From positions 930,001-994,000 of the forward strand of contig CAWAHU010000002.1 in the NCBI GenBank assembly GCA_963781955.1: 64,000 nt of DNA, in the 5' to 3' direction. A program made the translations under genes and the position numbers. How positions within the stretch are numbered: the first letter of the stretch is position 1; every line of letters begins with the position of its first letter. This DNA is from Bog-473 sp963781955 (GTDB taxonomy: Bacteria; Actinomycetota; Acidimicrobiia; Acidimicrobiales; RAAP-2). The notes under the pieces are model-generated. The model was not told the origin of the DNA and ran no database searches. It saw nothing but the letters and a program-made list of their open reading frames with translations. Positions 27,608-35,164 of this stretch are shown here, in pieces.

Positions 27608-29289
27608 GTGAACCAATGCAAGAGACCACAGCCATCCCGCGGCGCGGGTTCCTTCAGAGCAAGAACAAGGAGTTGGCGAAGATGCGAATCGCCCAGCGTG
27701 CCCCGCGGACCACCCGCGTCACGAACATCTCCAGGTGGCGCCGCGGTACCGTCGGCATGGCCGCGCTCTCTGCGCTGGCGGTGGCGGCCATGCCCGCCAC
27801 GGCAGGGGCGCTGAAATCGAACATCATCCAAGCACCCTCCGCCGGGGCGGAGCGGGCGAACGTTTCCCCGGCGCCCATCAGCGGCACGGGGTCGTCGTTC
27901 GCCTCCCCGGCCATACAAACCTGGTCTCACGACGTCAGCCAGGCGCCCTACAACCTGGCAGTCAACTGGGCTCCCTCCAACTCGGGCCAAGGGCGATACG
28001 AGTTCACCAACCAGACGACGGACTGGGCCGTGAGTGACATCGGCTACGTGGGGAACACCGACACCACGCCACCCAGCTTCCCCTTCAACTTCATCCCCAT
28101 CACCGCTGGCGGGATCGCGTTCATGTACCACATCCCCGGGCTGAACAAGCAGCTCCAGCTCAGCGGCCTGACGGCGTGCGGGCTCCTGACCGGAGGAATC
28201 AAGAACTGGAATGATCCCAACATCGCCGCCGACAACCCTGGTGTGAGCCTCCCCAATCTGCCGGTCGTCCCCGTGACCGAGAGCGACTCTGCCGGGACGA
28301 ATTACGTCCTCGAGGAGTGGTGCATCACCGAGCAGCCAGCACTGTGGGCAGCCTTCGTGCAGGCGCAAAATGCGCAATCAGGCGGGCCCACCGACGGCGT
28401 CGCTATCTCCGCGACGTCTCCCAATTCGAACTGGCCGGGGATCAAGGGGGGGCTCGACGACCAGACCACCACGGCAGTCGCGAGTGACGTCGCCAACAAC
28501 GCCGGGGCGATCGGGGCGGTTCAGGTCAAGTACGCCGAGGACTCCGGTTTCGGCGGATCCGACCCAACGAGGAACATCGCGCTGATCAAGAACGCGAGCG
28601 GCGACTACACCGCTCCCACCGCGGTCGATGTGGCCTCGGCATTGGCATACGCCACGCAGCTGCCCAACGGCACGCACCAGCTGAACTTCAACGGGGCCGG
28701 TCCGCACGTCTACAACCCTTCGACGTACAGCTACCTCTTGACGCCCACCACGGGATGGTCGACCGCCAAGGGCAACACCATGAGCCAGTTCGTCAACTAC
28801 GTCCTCACGTTGGGGCAGCAGAAGGCGCCGTCGTTCGGCTATGCCAGCCTGGGACTCTCACTCGAGCAGTACGGCATCAATGCCGTCCAGAAGAACGTCC
28901 CCGGTGCCGTCCCGCCAACGGCTGCCGAGCAGAAGGCGTACTCCTGTGGTGACCTCACCCCGTCCGAGGTGGCAGCGGGGCAGACCACCCCGACCTGTGG
29001 CGTGGTGAACGCCACCGCAGCGCCGGCGGGCGCCAACTCGGGTACCGCCACGGGTTCCGCCGTGGCTGCCGGCAGTCACAGCGTGACCACGGGAGGAACT
29101 TCGAGCAGTGGGGGGAGCAGCGGAAGCGGAAGCGGCGCCGATCCGAGCGTGTCGCTCGCTGGGACTTCGGCCATGGCGGGTACGGGGATCAACCCCATCC
29201 CGCTCACCGTTCTCGGCCTGAGCCTTCTCTTCATCGGGATCATGGGCCGCCGACGCTTCTTGAAGCGGCGCGTTGGTCGAGCCTCATGA
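27604..29289 (+). CDS. pstS: PstS-like substrate-binding protein with C-terminal anchor tail
   Basis: A 561-residue exported binding protein. The hydrophobic segment TVGMAALSALAVAAMPATAGA is the signal peptide. The binding domain opens ISGTGSSFASPAIQTWSHDV and has NSGQGRYEF, VSDIGYVGNTD, IPITAGGIAFMYHIPG and VTESDSAGTNYVLEEWC, all in PstS order. A Gly/Ser-rich linker leads to LAGTSAMAGTGINP, a membrane helix and GRRRFLKRR, a variant sortase-type tail. Two starts are plausible: GTG 27604 (GGAGG upstream, overlaps pstA stop) and ATG 27682 (AAGGAG nine bases upstream). The second gives a more usual signal peptide. Anchored, rather than lipidated, PstS is unusual. Confidence 0.82.
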   Translation: MSEPMQETTAIPRRGFLQSKNKELAKMRIAQRAPRTTRVTNISRWRRGTVGMAALSALAVAAMPATAGALKSNIIQAPSAGAERANVSPAPISGTGSSFASPAIQTWSHDVSQAPYNLAVNWAPSNSGQGRYEFTNQTTDWAVSDIGYVGNTDTTPPSFPFNFIPITAGGIAFMYHIPGLNKQLQLSGLTACGLLTGGIKNWNDPNIAADNPGVSLPNLPVVPVTESDSAGTNYVLEEWCITEQPALWAAFVQAQNAQSGGPTDGVAISATSPNSNWPGIKGGLDDQTTTAVASDVANNAGAIGAVQVKYAEDSGFGGSDPTRNIALIKNASGDYTAPTAVDVASALAYATQLPNGTHQLNFNGAGPHVYNPSTYSYLLTPTTGWSTAKGNTMSQFVNYVLTLGQQKAPSFGYASLGLSLEQYGINAVQKNVPGAVPPTAAEQKAYSCGDLTPSEVAAGQTTPTCGVVNATAAPAGANSGTATGSAVAAGSHSVTTGGTSSSGGSSGSGSGADPSVSLAGTSAMAGTGINPIPLTVLGLSLLFIGIMGRRRFLKRRVGRAS

Positions 29290-30812
29290 GAACGGCGCCC
29301 GTCCGACGAGCGCTGCTGGCGGGACTCGCCTTGCTCGTGACCGCCTGCGTCTGGGCCGTGCCCGCGCCGAGCATGGAGGCTGCGACCGTCGACGGCACGA
29401 TCATCGGTGAGGGCAGCGACGGCGTCACTCCGCTCATGGTCAAGTTGCTGCACGACGATGCTGCCGGCCTCAAACCCGACTTCGGTTCCTACACCGGAAC
29501 CGTGGGCGTCGACCAGGGGACCGCCGACTTCGTCGGCTCCGCCCCCGGCACGTTCGGTAGCGATTACTTGGTGACCGAACGTCCGTTGACGACGGCCGAG
29601 GCAGCCGCCGCTGCGGCCAATGGCCGTTCGTTCGCCTACGTGCCGTTCGCGGCGAGCCCCGTCGCCCTGATGACCCTGGTACCCAACTCCAGCTACACGG
29701 GATCCACGACGATCCTTCCGTCGCAGTTCTGCCAGCACGTGCCGCTGTCGCTCGACCAGTTGGACGGCATCTTCGGTGCGGTCAACCCGCCGTACTCGAG
29801 TTGGGGCGACAGCCGGCTGAGCTGTACGGCGAGCCCCAGCGCGCCGGCGGACGCCGTGCCATTCGGTCGCTGGGCCAATCTCGACCCGACCATGGAGAAT
29901 TTCGCGCTCATGACATTGCTCGACAGCACCCCGACATCGAAAAGTGCGTTCGGGGACGGCCTGACGAACGCCCAGAAGAACGGGCAGGCGACGACCGGCG
30001 ACCCATCGGCGAGCGAGCACTGGCCGTATTCGGGCACGGCGGTGGCCGGAGGTGACCAGACCACACTCGGGAAGCTCATCGGGCTGGACGCTCGGACGGG
30101 AGCACCCAGCTCGACGGCGGCACAGCTCATGTTCGGCGCCACCATGCCGGTCGAATCGGACTGGACAGGTGATCCGTTGGGGGTGAGATGGGACCTGCCG
30201 ACGGCGGCCGTCGAGAACGCCGCGGGTGGCTTCGTCGCACCGTCTGCGGCCTCGGCCAAGGCGGCCGAGGGTGACGCGACACTGGCGTCGACCTCAGACC
30301 CCACCACGGACAACCTGGTCACCTTCAACGCGAATGCCGCTGATGCCACGGCTTACAACAACTACCTGATGCTCCCGGCCTACCTGGTCGTACCCACGAA
30401 CGGACTGTCGGGCGACAAGGCGAGAGCGCTGGCGCAGCTCATCCGCTTCGCTGTGGGCGGCACCGGGCAGGCGGATATCACCGCGCTGGGGGCGGCACCG
30501 GCCACGGTAGCCATGGTGACTGCCGACCTCGCCGTGGCGCAGGAGCTCAACGCCGAAGCCGCGGCGACATCGGGTGCCACGACGACCACGACGACGACGG
30601 CGAGCACCGCGTCCTCGACGTCGGGCATTGACGCATCTTCGAGCGGCGGCACGTCGACGGCCTCCACCGTCGCGACCGACGGGTCGACCTCTGGCGGAAC
30701 GCTGGCTTCGACGGGCGGGAACTCGGTGCCACTCCTCGGTCTGGGCGTCGTTCTCTTGGCCTGCGGCGAGACGGCACGACAGATCCTGCGACGACGAAAG
30801 GCGAGATCGTGA
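29286..30812 (+). CDS. Second anchored PstS-like binding protein with LASTG tail
   Basis: A 508-residue exported protein. The N-terminal signal (LLAGLALLVTACVWAVPAPS) contains a Cys, but no clear lipobox. The mature part begins VDGTIIGEGSDGVTPLMVKL and resembles a type II binding protein (GSDG at the ligand-loop position; FAYVPFAASPVALMTLVPNS). It is divergent from PstS of 27604. A Thr/Ser linker, GGTLASTGGNS, a helix and ILRRRKARS complete a sortase signal. It overlaps pstS (ATGA) and the next small gene (GTGA). Ligand unknown. Having two anchored binding proteins plus a free one (19186) in a single operon is unusual. Confidence 0.75.
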   Translation: MRTAPVRRALLAGLALLVTACVWAVPAPSMEAATVDGTIIGEGSDGVTPLMVKLLHDDAAGLKPDFGSYTGTVGVDQGTADFVGSAPGTFGSDYLVTERPLTTAEAAAAAANGRSFAYVPFAASPVALMTLVPNSSYTGSTTILPSQFCQHVPLSLDQLDGIFGAVNPPYSSWGDSRLSCTASPSAPADAVPFGRWANLDPTMENFALMTLLDSTPTSKSAFGDGLTNAQKNGQATTGDPSASEHWPYSGTAVAGGDQTTLGKLIGLDARTGAPSSTAAQLMFGATMPVESDWTGDPLGVRWDLPTAAVENAAGGFVAPSAASAKAAEGDATLASTSDPTTDNLVTFNANAADATAYNNYLMLPAYLVVPTNGLSGDKARALAQLIRFAVGGTGQADITALGAAPATVAMVTADLAVAQELNAEAAATSGATTTTTTTASTASSTSGIDASSSGGTSTASTVATDGSTSGGTLASTGGNSVPLLGLGVVLLACGETARQILRRRKARS

Positions 30813-31069
30813 GCGCACCGGGCTCCGTCGAGGGAAGGCGGTTCTTCGGCGACCTCACCGTGCCGGGACGGTCCAGCTTCGACTGGGCCGTGCTGTTCGC
30901 GGCCCTAGCGCTGGCCTTTCCGGTGTCGGCCGTCGTCGGAGTGCTCTTCGCGGACCGGAGCCGCAGGAAGGGTTACGGACGTTGGAGGTCCGCCCTCGCG
31001 GTCAGCATCTGGTGCGCGTTCGTCGGCATCGTCCTGCGGGGGTTCGTACGTATGGAGGTGTTCCCTTGA
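30809..31069 (+). CDS. Small membrane protein, 86 aa
   Basis: Unrecognised small protein with two hydrophobic helices (FDWAVLFAALALAFPVSAVV and WRSALAVSIWCAFVGIVLRG) separated by a basic loop (ADRSRRKGYGR), so both ends are probably outside or both inside. It overlaps the upstream gene (GTGA), and its TGA overlaps the TTG of the ATPase. Tight coupling inside the transporter operon suggests an accessory subunit of the permease or of the sorting enzymes. No homologue comes to mind. Confidence 0.7.
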   Translation: MSAPGSVEGRRFFGDLTVPGRSSFDWAVLFAALALAFPVSAVVGVLFADRSRRKGYGRWRSALAVSIWCAFVGIVLRGFVRMEVFP

Positions 31070-31908
31070 GCACGATCGGCACACGGGCGCCCGCACCCGC
31101 CCGAGGGCAACCGGGTGCAGGCGCGGCCGACGTGGGACCGGCGTCATTGCGGGCGACGGATGTCAGCGCCTGGTTCGGGAGCAACAAGGTCCTCGAGCGG
31201 GTCAGCCTCGAAATGGAGCCCCGGAAGGTGACCGCGCTGATCGGACCGTCGGGCTGCGGGAAGTCCACGTTCCTGAGGATCCTCAATCGGATGCACGAGC
31301 TCATTCCGATTGCCGCGCTCTCGGGGTCCGTCATGCTCGACGGCACCGACATCTACTCGACCGCGGTGCCCGTGACGCAGACCCGCCTCCGGATCGGCAT
31401 GGTGTTCCAGCGCCCCAATCCGTTCCCGTCGATGACGATCGCCCAGAACGTGCTCTCCGGGCTCCGTCTCTCGGGGCTGAAGGTCGCGAACCCTGACGCG
31501 CTCGTACGTGAGTGCCTGGAACGAGCCGGGTTGTGGAAAGAGACGCGCACTCGCCTGAACGAGTCCGGTGCCGCCCTTTCCGGTGGTCAGCTCCAACGCC
31601 TGTGCATCGCCCGGGCACTCGCAGTGCGGCCACGGGTCCTCTTGATGGACGAACCTTGTTCGGCGCTGGATCCGATCTCGACGAGCGTGATCGAGGACAC
31701 GATCAGGGAGCTCAGCCAGGACATCACCATCGTGATCGTCACCCACAACATGCAGCAGGCGAGCCGCGTCTCGGACAACTGCGCGCTGTTCCTGGTGGAC
31801 GGTGAAGGTCAACCCGGCCGGATCGTCGAGGCGGGTCCCACTGAGGATGTCTTTAACAACCCGATCGACCCCCGCACCTCTGACTACGTCCACGGGAGGT
31901 TCGGCTGA
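31066..31908 (+). CDS. pstB: PstB-like ABC transporter ATPase
   Basis: A 280-residue ATP-binding subunit that would energise the PstCA channel. Walker A GPSGCGKSTFLRILNRMHEL, Q-loop GMVFQRPNPFPSMTI, signature LSGGQLQRLCIARAL, Walker B LLMDEPCSALDP and switch His in IVTHNMQQASRVSD are all intact; NRMHEL and QRPNPFP are PstB hallmarks. The start is TTG 31066, overlapping the previous stop (TTGA) with GGAGG eight bases upstream. The longer frame lacks support. The stop overlaps the exosortase ATG (TGATG). Unlike usual pst operons, phoU does not follow. Confidence 0.9.
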   Translation: MSTIGTRAPAPARGQPGAGAADVGPASLRATDVSAWFGSNKVLERVSLEMEPRKVTALIGPSGCGKSTFLRILNRMHELIPIAALSGSVMLDGTDIYSTAVPVTQTRLRIGMVFQRPNPFPSMTIAQNVLSGLRLSGLKVANPDALVRECLERAGLWKETRTRLNESGAALSGGQLQRLCIARALAVRPRVLLMDEPCSALDPISTSVIEDTIRELSQDITIVIVTHNMQQASRVSDNCALFLVDGEGQPGRIVEAGPTEDVFNNPIDPRTSDYVHGRFG

Positions 31909-33650
31909 TGGCTCACGTGATGCCCACCATCACGAGCCGTCCGCAGCGGTTGACTTCGAGAGGCCGGGAGTTGCGTGACCAGGCGAGGCTCCTGTGGAGC
32001 GATGCCCAGCCGAGAACGCGGACAGTAGTGCAGATGGGTGCGTTGATCGCCGTGGTGGTCATCGCGTACAGCTACTCCCTGACCACATTGGTCCAGTTGG
32101 CGGGTCTGAACACGCCCCTGGCATACGTGAGCCTCGTTCCGCTGATCTCCTTGCTCCTGGCGGCGGTGTACTGCCGCCCGAACCAGTCGGAGCCGTCCAT
32201 CCATGACCGCCAGACCGACTACATCATCGGCTTGCCGCTCATGGTGGCTGCCCTGTGCGTCAACCGGTTCCTTCCGACCAAGTTGTCCGCGTTGTTCTGG
32301 GTGTGGAGGATCGACCTCCTGACGTTGCCGTTCTTCGTGGCCGGAGCGGTCGCCGTCATCTTCGGTGTGCGGGTGCTGTGGCGGCAGAAGGTGGCGGTGG
32401 CGTTCCTCTTCTTGGCTTGGCCCTACCCCTACACCTCGGCGCTGCTCAGCGTGCTGAACGCCTTCACGACCGCCACCCTGCTCGTCATGACCCGGATCGT
32501 CCGCTTCCTCCATTTGGCGACGCCGGTCGGGGGACAGAACGGCAGCGTGTTCACGGTCGTCCACCATGGTCGCGCCTTCAACCTGAGCGTGATCTCGGCC
32601 TGCTCGGGTGTCAGCAGCGTGGTCGGGTTTCTCCTGGTCGGAACGGCCTTCCTCACCATCATCCGCGGACCGTGGATCCGCAAGCTGCTGTGGCTAGCCG
32701 GAGGAATGCTCCTGCTCTGGGTGTTGAACCTGGGCCGGCTCACCCTCGTCTTCTGGGCGGGCCGGCAGTTCGGCGAGCATTTCGCTATCAACGTGCTCCA
32801 CCCTTTTATCGGGCTCGTCGCGTTCACTCTCGGGGTCATCGCAATGATCCTGTGCATTCGACCCATGGGGCTGCGCATCGCAAATGTCGACGGGCTGCTG
32901 GCTGTGGGCAAGAAGGCACCCGGGGCGCCAGAACACGAAGGAGCCCCGGGGCACCGGCACGTCCTGCCGGTCCCGAAGTTCTACCTGGCGGTGTCGCTGG
33001 TGCTGATGTTCGCCATCATCGTCGGCTTTACCAACGTGGGATTGCGCTCGTACAACCTGGTGGCCGACGTGTCGGGCTCGCCCAAGGTCGTCTCGTTCAT
33101 CGACGACCCCGTGACGCCGACCGGATGGACGAGCAGGTACGAGGCGACGTTCAATTGGGCTGCGCCGCTGTTCGGCGAGCAGTCGATCTGGAATCGGTAC
33201 GAGCTCTTTCCGGGCATCGGGGGTGATCTGCAGGCCCGGACGCAGATAGTCGCCGACGTCATCGACACCCCGGACCTCCAGGCCTTTGCCGCCTTCGGCG
33301 TCGAACAGTGCTACCAGTTCCACGGCTACTCGCTGGCCAATGTCTCTCAGGTCCAATTGGCCGGGGGTGTGAACGGCCAGACACTGGCGTACACGTCCCA
33401 GCAGTTCGGGAGTTGGTCGATCGTGTACTGGATCCTTCCCGTCAAGCGCGCCACAAGCACCGTCTACGAGCGTGTGGTCCTCTACGTGCAGAACCAGCAC
33501 GCGGCCATCGCGGCGGCAAAGACCGGATCGCCGCCGTCCCAGCAGAGCGTCGTGCAGCAGAACACGGCGTTCCTGACGGCATACGCCCGTGAGATGATCC
33601 GCGACCAAGCCACCCGGGGTGCGGCCCTCCTGGCCGGCCACACCGCGTAG
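31908..33650 (+). CDS. Exosortase / archaeosortase family protein with EpsI-like C-terminal domain
   Basis: A 580-residue polytopic membrane protease / transpeptidase of the EpsH family, which cleaves PEP-CTERM-type tails. About eight helices occupy residues 40-325. The triad is visible: Cys in ISACSGVSSVVGF (C232), Arg in WVLNLGRLTLVF (R277) and His in NVLHPFIGLVAF (H298). After a further helix (AVSLVLMFAIIVGFTNVGLR), a C-terminal external domain of about 200 residues (TGWTSRYEATFNW, VEQCYQFHGYS) resembles the EpsI partner often fused to exosortases. ATG 31908 has CGGGAGG upstream and overlaps pstB. Candidate substrates are the PE[VA]P-tailed proteins at 18455, 6936 and 7821. Confidence 0.85.
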   Translation: MAHVMPTITSRPQRLTSRGRELRDQARLLWSDAQPRTRTVVQMGALIAVVVIAYSYSLTTLVQLAGLNTPLAYVSLVPLISLLLAAVYCRPNQSEPSIHDRQTDYIIGLPLMVAALCVNRFLPTKLSALFWVWRIDLLTLPFFVAGAVAVIFGVRVLWRQKVAVAFLFLAWPYPYTSALLSVLNAFTTATLLVMTRIVRFLHLATPVGGQNGSVFTVVHHGRAFNLSVISACSGVSSVVGFLLVGTAFLTIIRGPWIRKLLWLAGGMLLLWVLNLGRLTLVFWAGRQFGEHFAINVLHPFIGLVAFTLGVIAMILCIRPMGLRIANVDGLLAVGKKAPGAPEHEGAPGHRHVLPVPKFYLAVSLVLMFAIIVGFTNVGLRSYNLVADVSGSPKVVSFIDDPVTPTGWTSRYEATFNWAAPLFGEQSIWNRYELFPGIGGDLQARTQIVADVIDTPDLQAFAAFGVEQCYQFHGYSLANVSQVQLAGGVNGQTLAYTSQQFGSWSIVYWILPVKRATSTVYERVVLYVQNQHAAIAAAKTGSPPSQQSVVQQNTAFLTAYAREMIRDQATRGAALLAGHTA

Positions 33651-33670
33651 GCCCGAACGCCCTCGAACCC

Positions 33671-35134
33671 ATGGCAGTCACGACCCATCTCGAGGACTCG
33701 AACGGTACGAGCGGTGGCCTTGAGGACCCCGGCATCGATGCGTGGGTCCTCTGTGCGGAGTTCGTCGAAAAGATCGTGTCCGATGCCCTGTCCGAGGCGG
33801 CCCGGCAAGGCGGAGGTCGTTTTGTTCCCGAAGTCGACCGGGTTGCGATCTGGCGGGCTGGGGACGGTGCACCGTCCGACGAGGCGGCGATCGGCCGAAT
33901 CGTCCGAGCCGCTTCGGAGGCGGCCCGCGGGATCGCGCCCGGGACGGCGGAATCCTTCACGCCGCCCCTGGTGGTGGGCCGAACAAGGGGCGCGTCCGTT
34001 CCAGAGTCGGATCTGATCTCTCGCTCACCCGCGGGGGACGACCCGTTCGCTCTCATGGCGCCGTTCGCCGCCTCGGTCGCGGCGCTGAACCGCCCGTTCG
34101 AACCCTCGGCCCCCCGGGTGGAGCCCGATGCCGCCGCGGTGGCGCCGAACGCGGGCCTGCTGGAGCCGATCACGGCGCCGGTGCCGGTGATCCTCGCACC
34201 GGAACGACGAGTCCTGGACGACACGGATCAGCACCGGGTATCAGTCGGAAGTGCCACGCGGACGCATGCCGGCTGGGTCACCGTTTTCACGTGGATCCGC
34301 AACGTGGGCGCCATCATGCTGCTGTTCGTGGTCTGGCAGCTCTGGGGCACCGCCATCTCCCAGCATCACGACCAGAGCGAGCTGCAGTCGGCATTCGAGG
34401 CCACCGTCCGTGCGCACCACGTGCCCAAGACGACGAAGCCCACTCTGATTCCCGCCAGCGCCTTCGTCGCGTCCGGGGGGGACGGATCCGTCGTCGCCCA
34501 CCTCCAGATCCCTGCCATCGGAGTGGACCAGTACGTGGTGGAGGGGACCAGCTCCACCGACTTGGCCAAGGGTCCGGGGCATTACGTGGGGACGGCGATG
34601 CCGGGACAGGCGGGCAACGTTGCCATCGCCGGCCACCGCACGACGCACGGGGCACCGTTCAACCGTCTCGGGCAGCTGGTCTCGGGAGACCGGATCTCCG
34701 TGACCACGACGTCGGGCCAGAACTGGACGTATGTCGTGTCGGGTCCACCGTCGGTCGTATCGCCACACGACGTCACCGTGCTCAACTACTTCGGAGACAA
34801 CCGGATCACGCTGACCACGTGCAACCCGGAGTACTCGGCGTCGCAACGGCTCGTGGTCGTTGGGACACTCAAGCAGACACTCGCCACCCCCGCCGCGCGC
34901 CCCAAACACCTCACCTACCACGTGGTGAGCCCGGCCACAGCGAGCTGGGACTGGTCGTTGCTCCCCGCGGTCGGTCTCGAGGTCTGCCTCCTGGCGCTGC
35001 TCGGGCTCTCCTATCGCCGGTTCCGGGACTGGTTCGGGCCGACCGGCAGGTGGCTCATCCTCGTGCCCCTGTGGGCGGCCGGCCTGTTCCTGTTGTTCAC
35101 CACCCTGACGTCCTTCCTTCCCGCCGCCTACTGA
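33671..35134 (+). CDS. Class E-like sortase with C-terminal membrane helices
   Basis: A 487-residue membrane transpeptidase that would join LAxTG-type proteins to the cell wall. A long cytosolic N-terminus (about 195 residues, Ala/Pro-rich) precedes a helix (IRNVGAIMLLFVVWQLWGTA). The external sortase domain has AIAGHRTTHGAPFNRLGQLV (H322), LTTCNPEY (C384) and SQRLVVVGTL (R393). The C-terminus adds two more helices. The GHRTTHGAPF segment is typical of class E enzymes, which prefer LAxTG, matching LASTG on genes 21382, 24688 and 29286. It lies 20 bases after the exosortase and ends the locus. Confidence 0.87.
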   Translation: MAVTTHLEDSNGTSGGLEDPGIDAWVLCAEFVEKIVSDALSEAARQGGGRFVPEVDRVAIWRAGDGAPSDEAAIGRIVRAASEAARGIAPGTAESFTPPLVVGRTRGASVPESDLISRSPAGDDPFALMAPFAASVAALNRPFEPSAPRVEPDAAAVAPNAGLLEPITAPVPVILAPERRVLDDTDQHRVSVGSATRTHAGWVTVFTWIRNVGAIMLLFVVWQLWGTAISQHHDQSELQSAFEATVRAHHVPKTTKPTLIPASAFVASGGDGSVVAHLQIPAIGVDQYVVEGTSSTDLAKGPGHYVGTAMPGQAGNVAIAGHRTTHGAPFNRLGQLVSGDRISVTTTSGQNWTYVVSGPPSVVSPHDVTVLNYFGDNRITLTTCNPEYSASQRLVVVGTLKQTLATPAARPKHLTYHVVSPATASWDWSLLPAVGLEVCLLALLGLSYRRFRDWFGPTGRWLILVPLWAAGLFLLFTTLTSFLPAAY

Positions 35135-35164
35135 GCACGAGCGCGGCGACCGGACGCCTCAGTG

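Noticed and set aside
18455..35134. The surface locus as a phage or conjugative element
   Set aside because: No integrase, attachment repeat, tRNA or phage structural gene is seen, and its GC content and codon use are close to those of the flanks.
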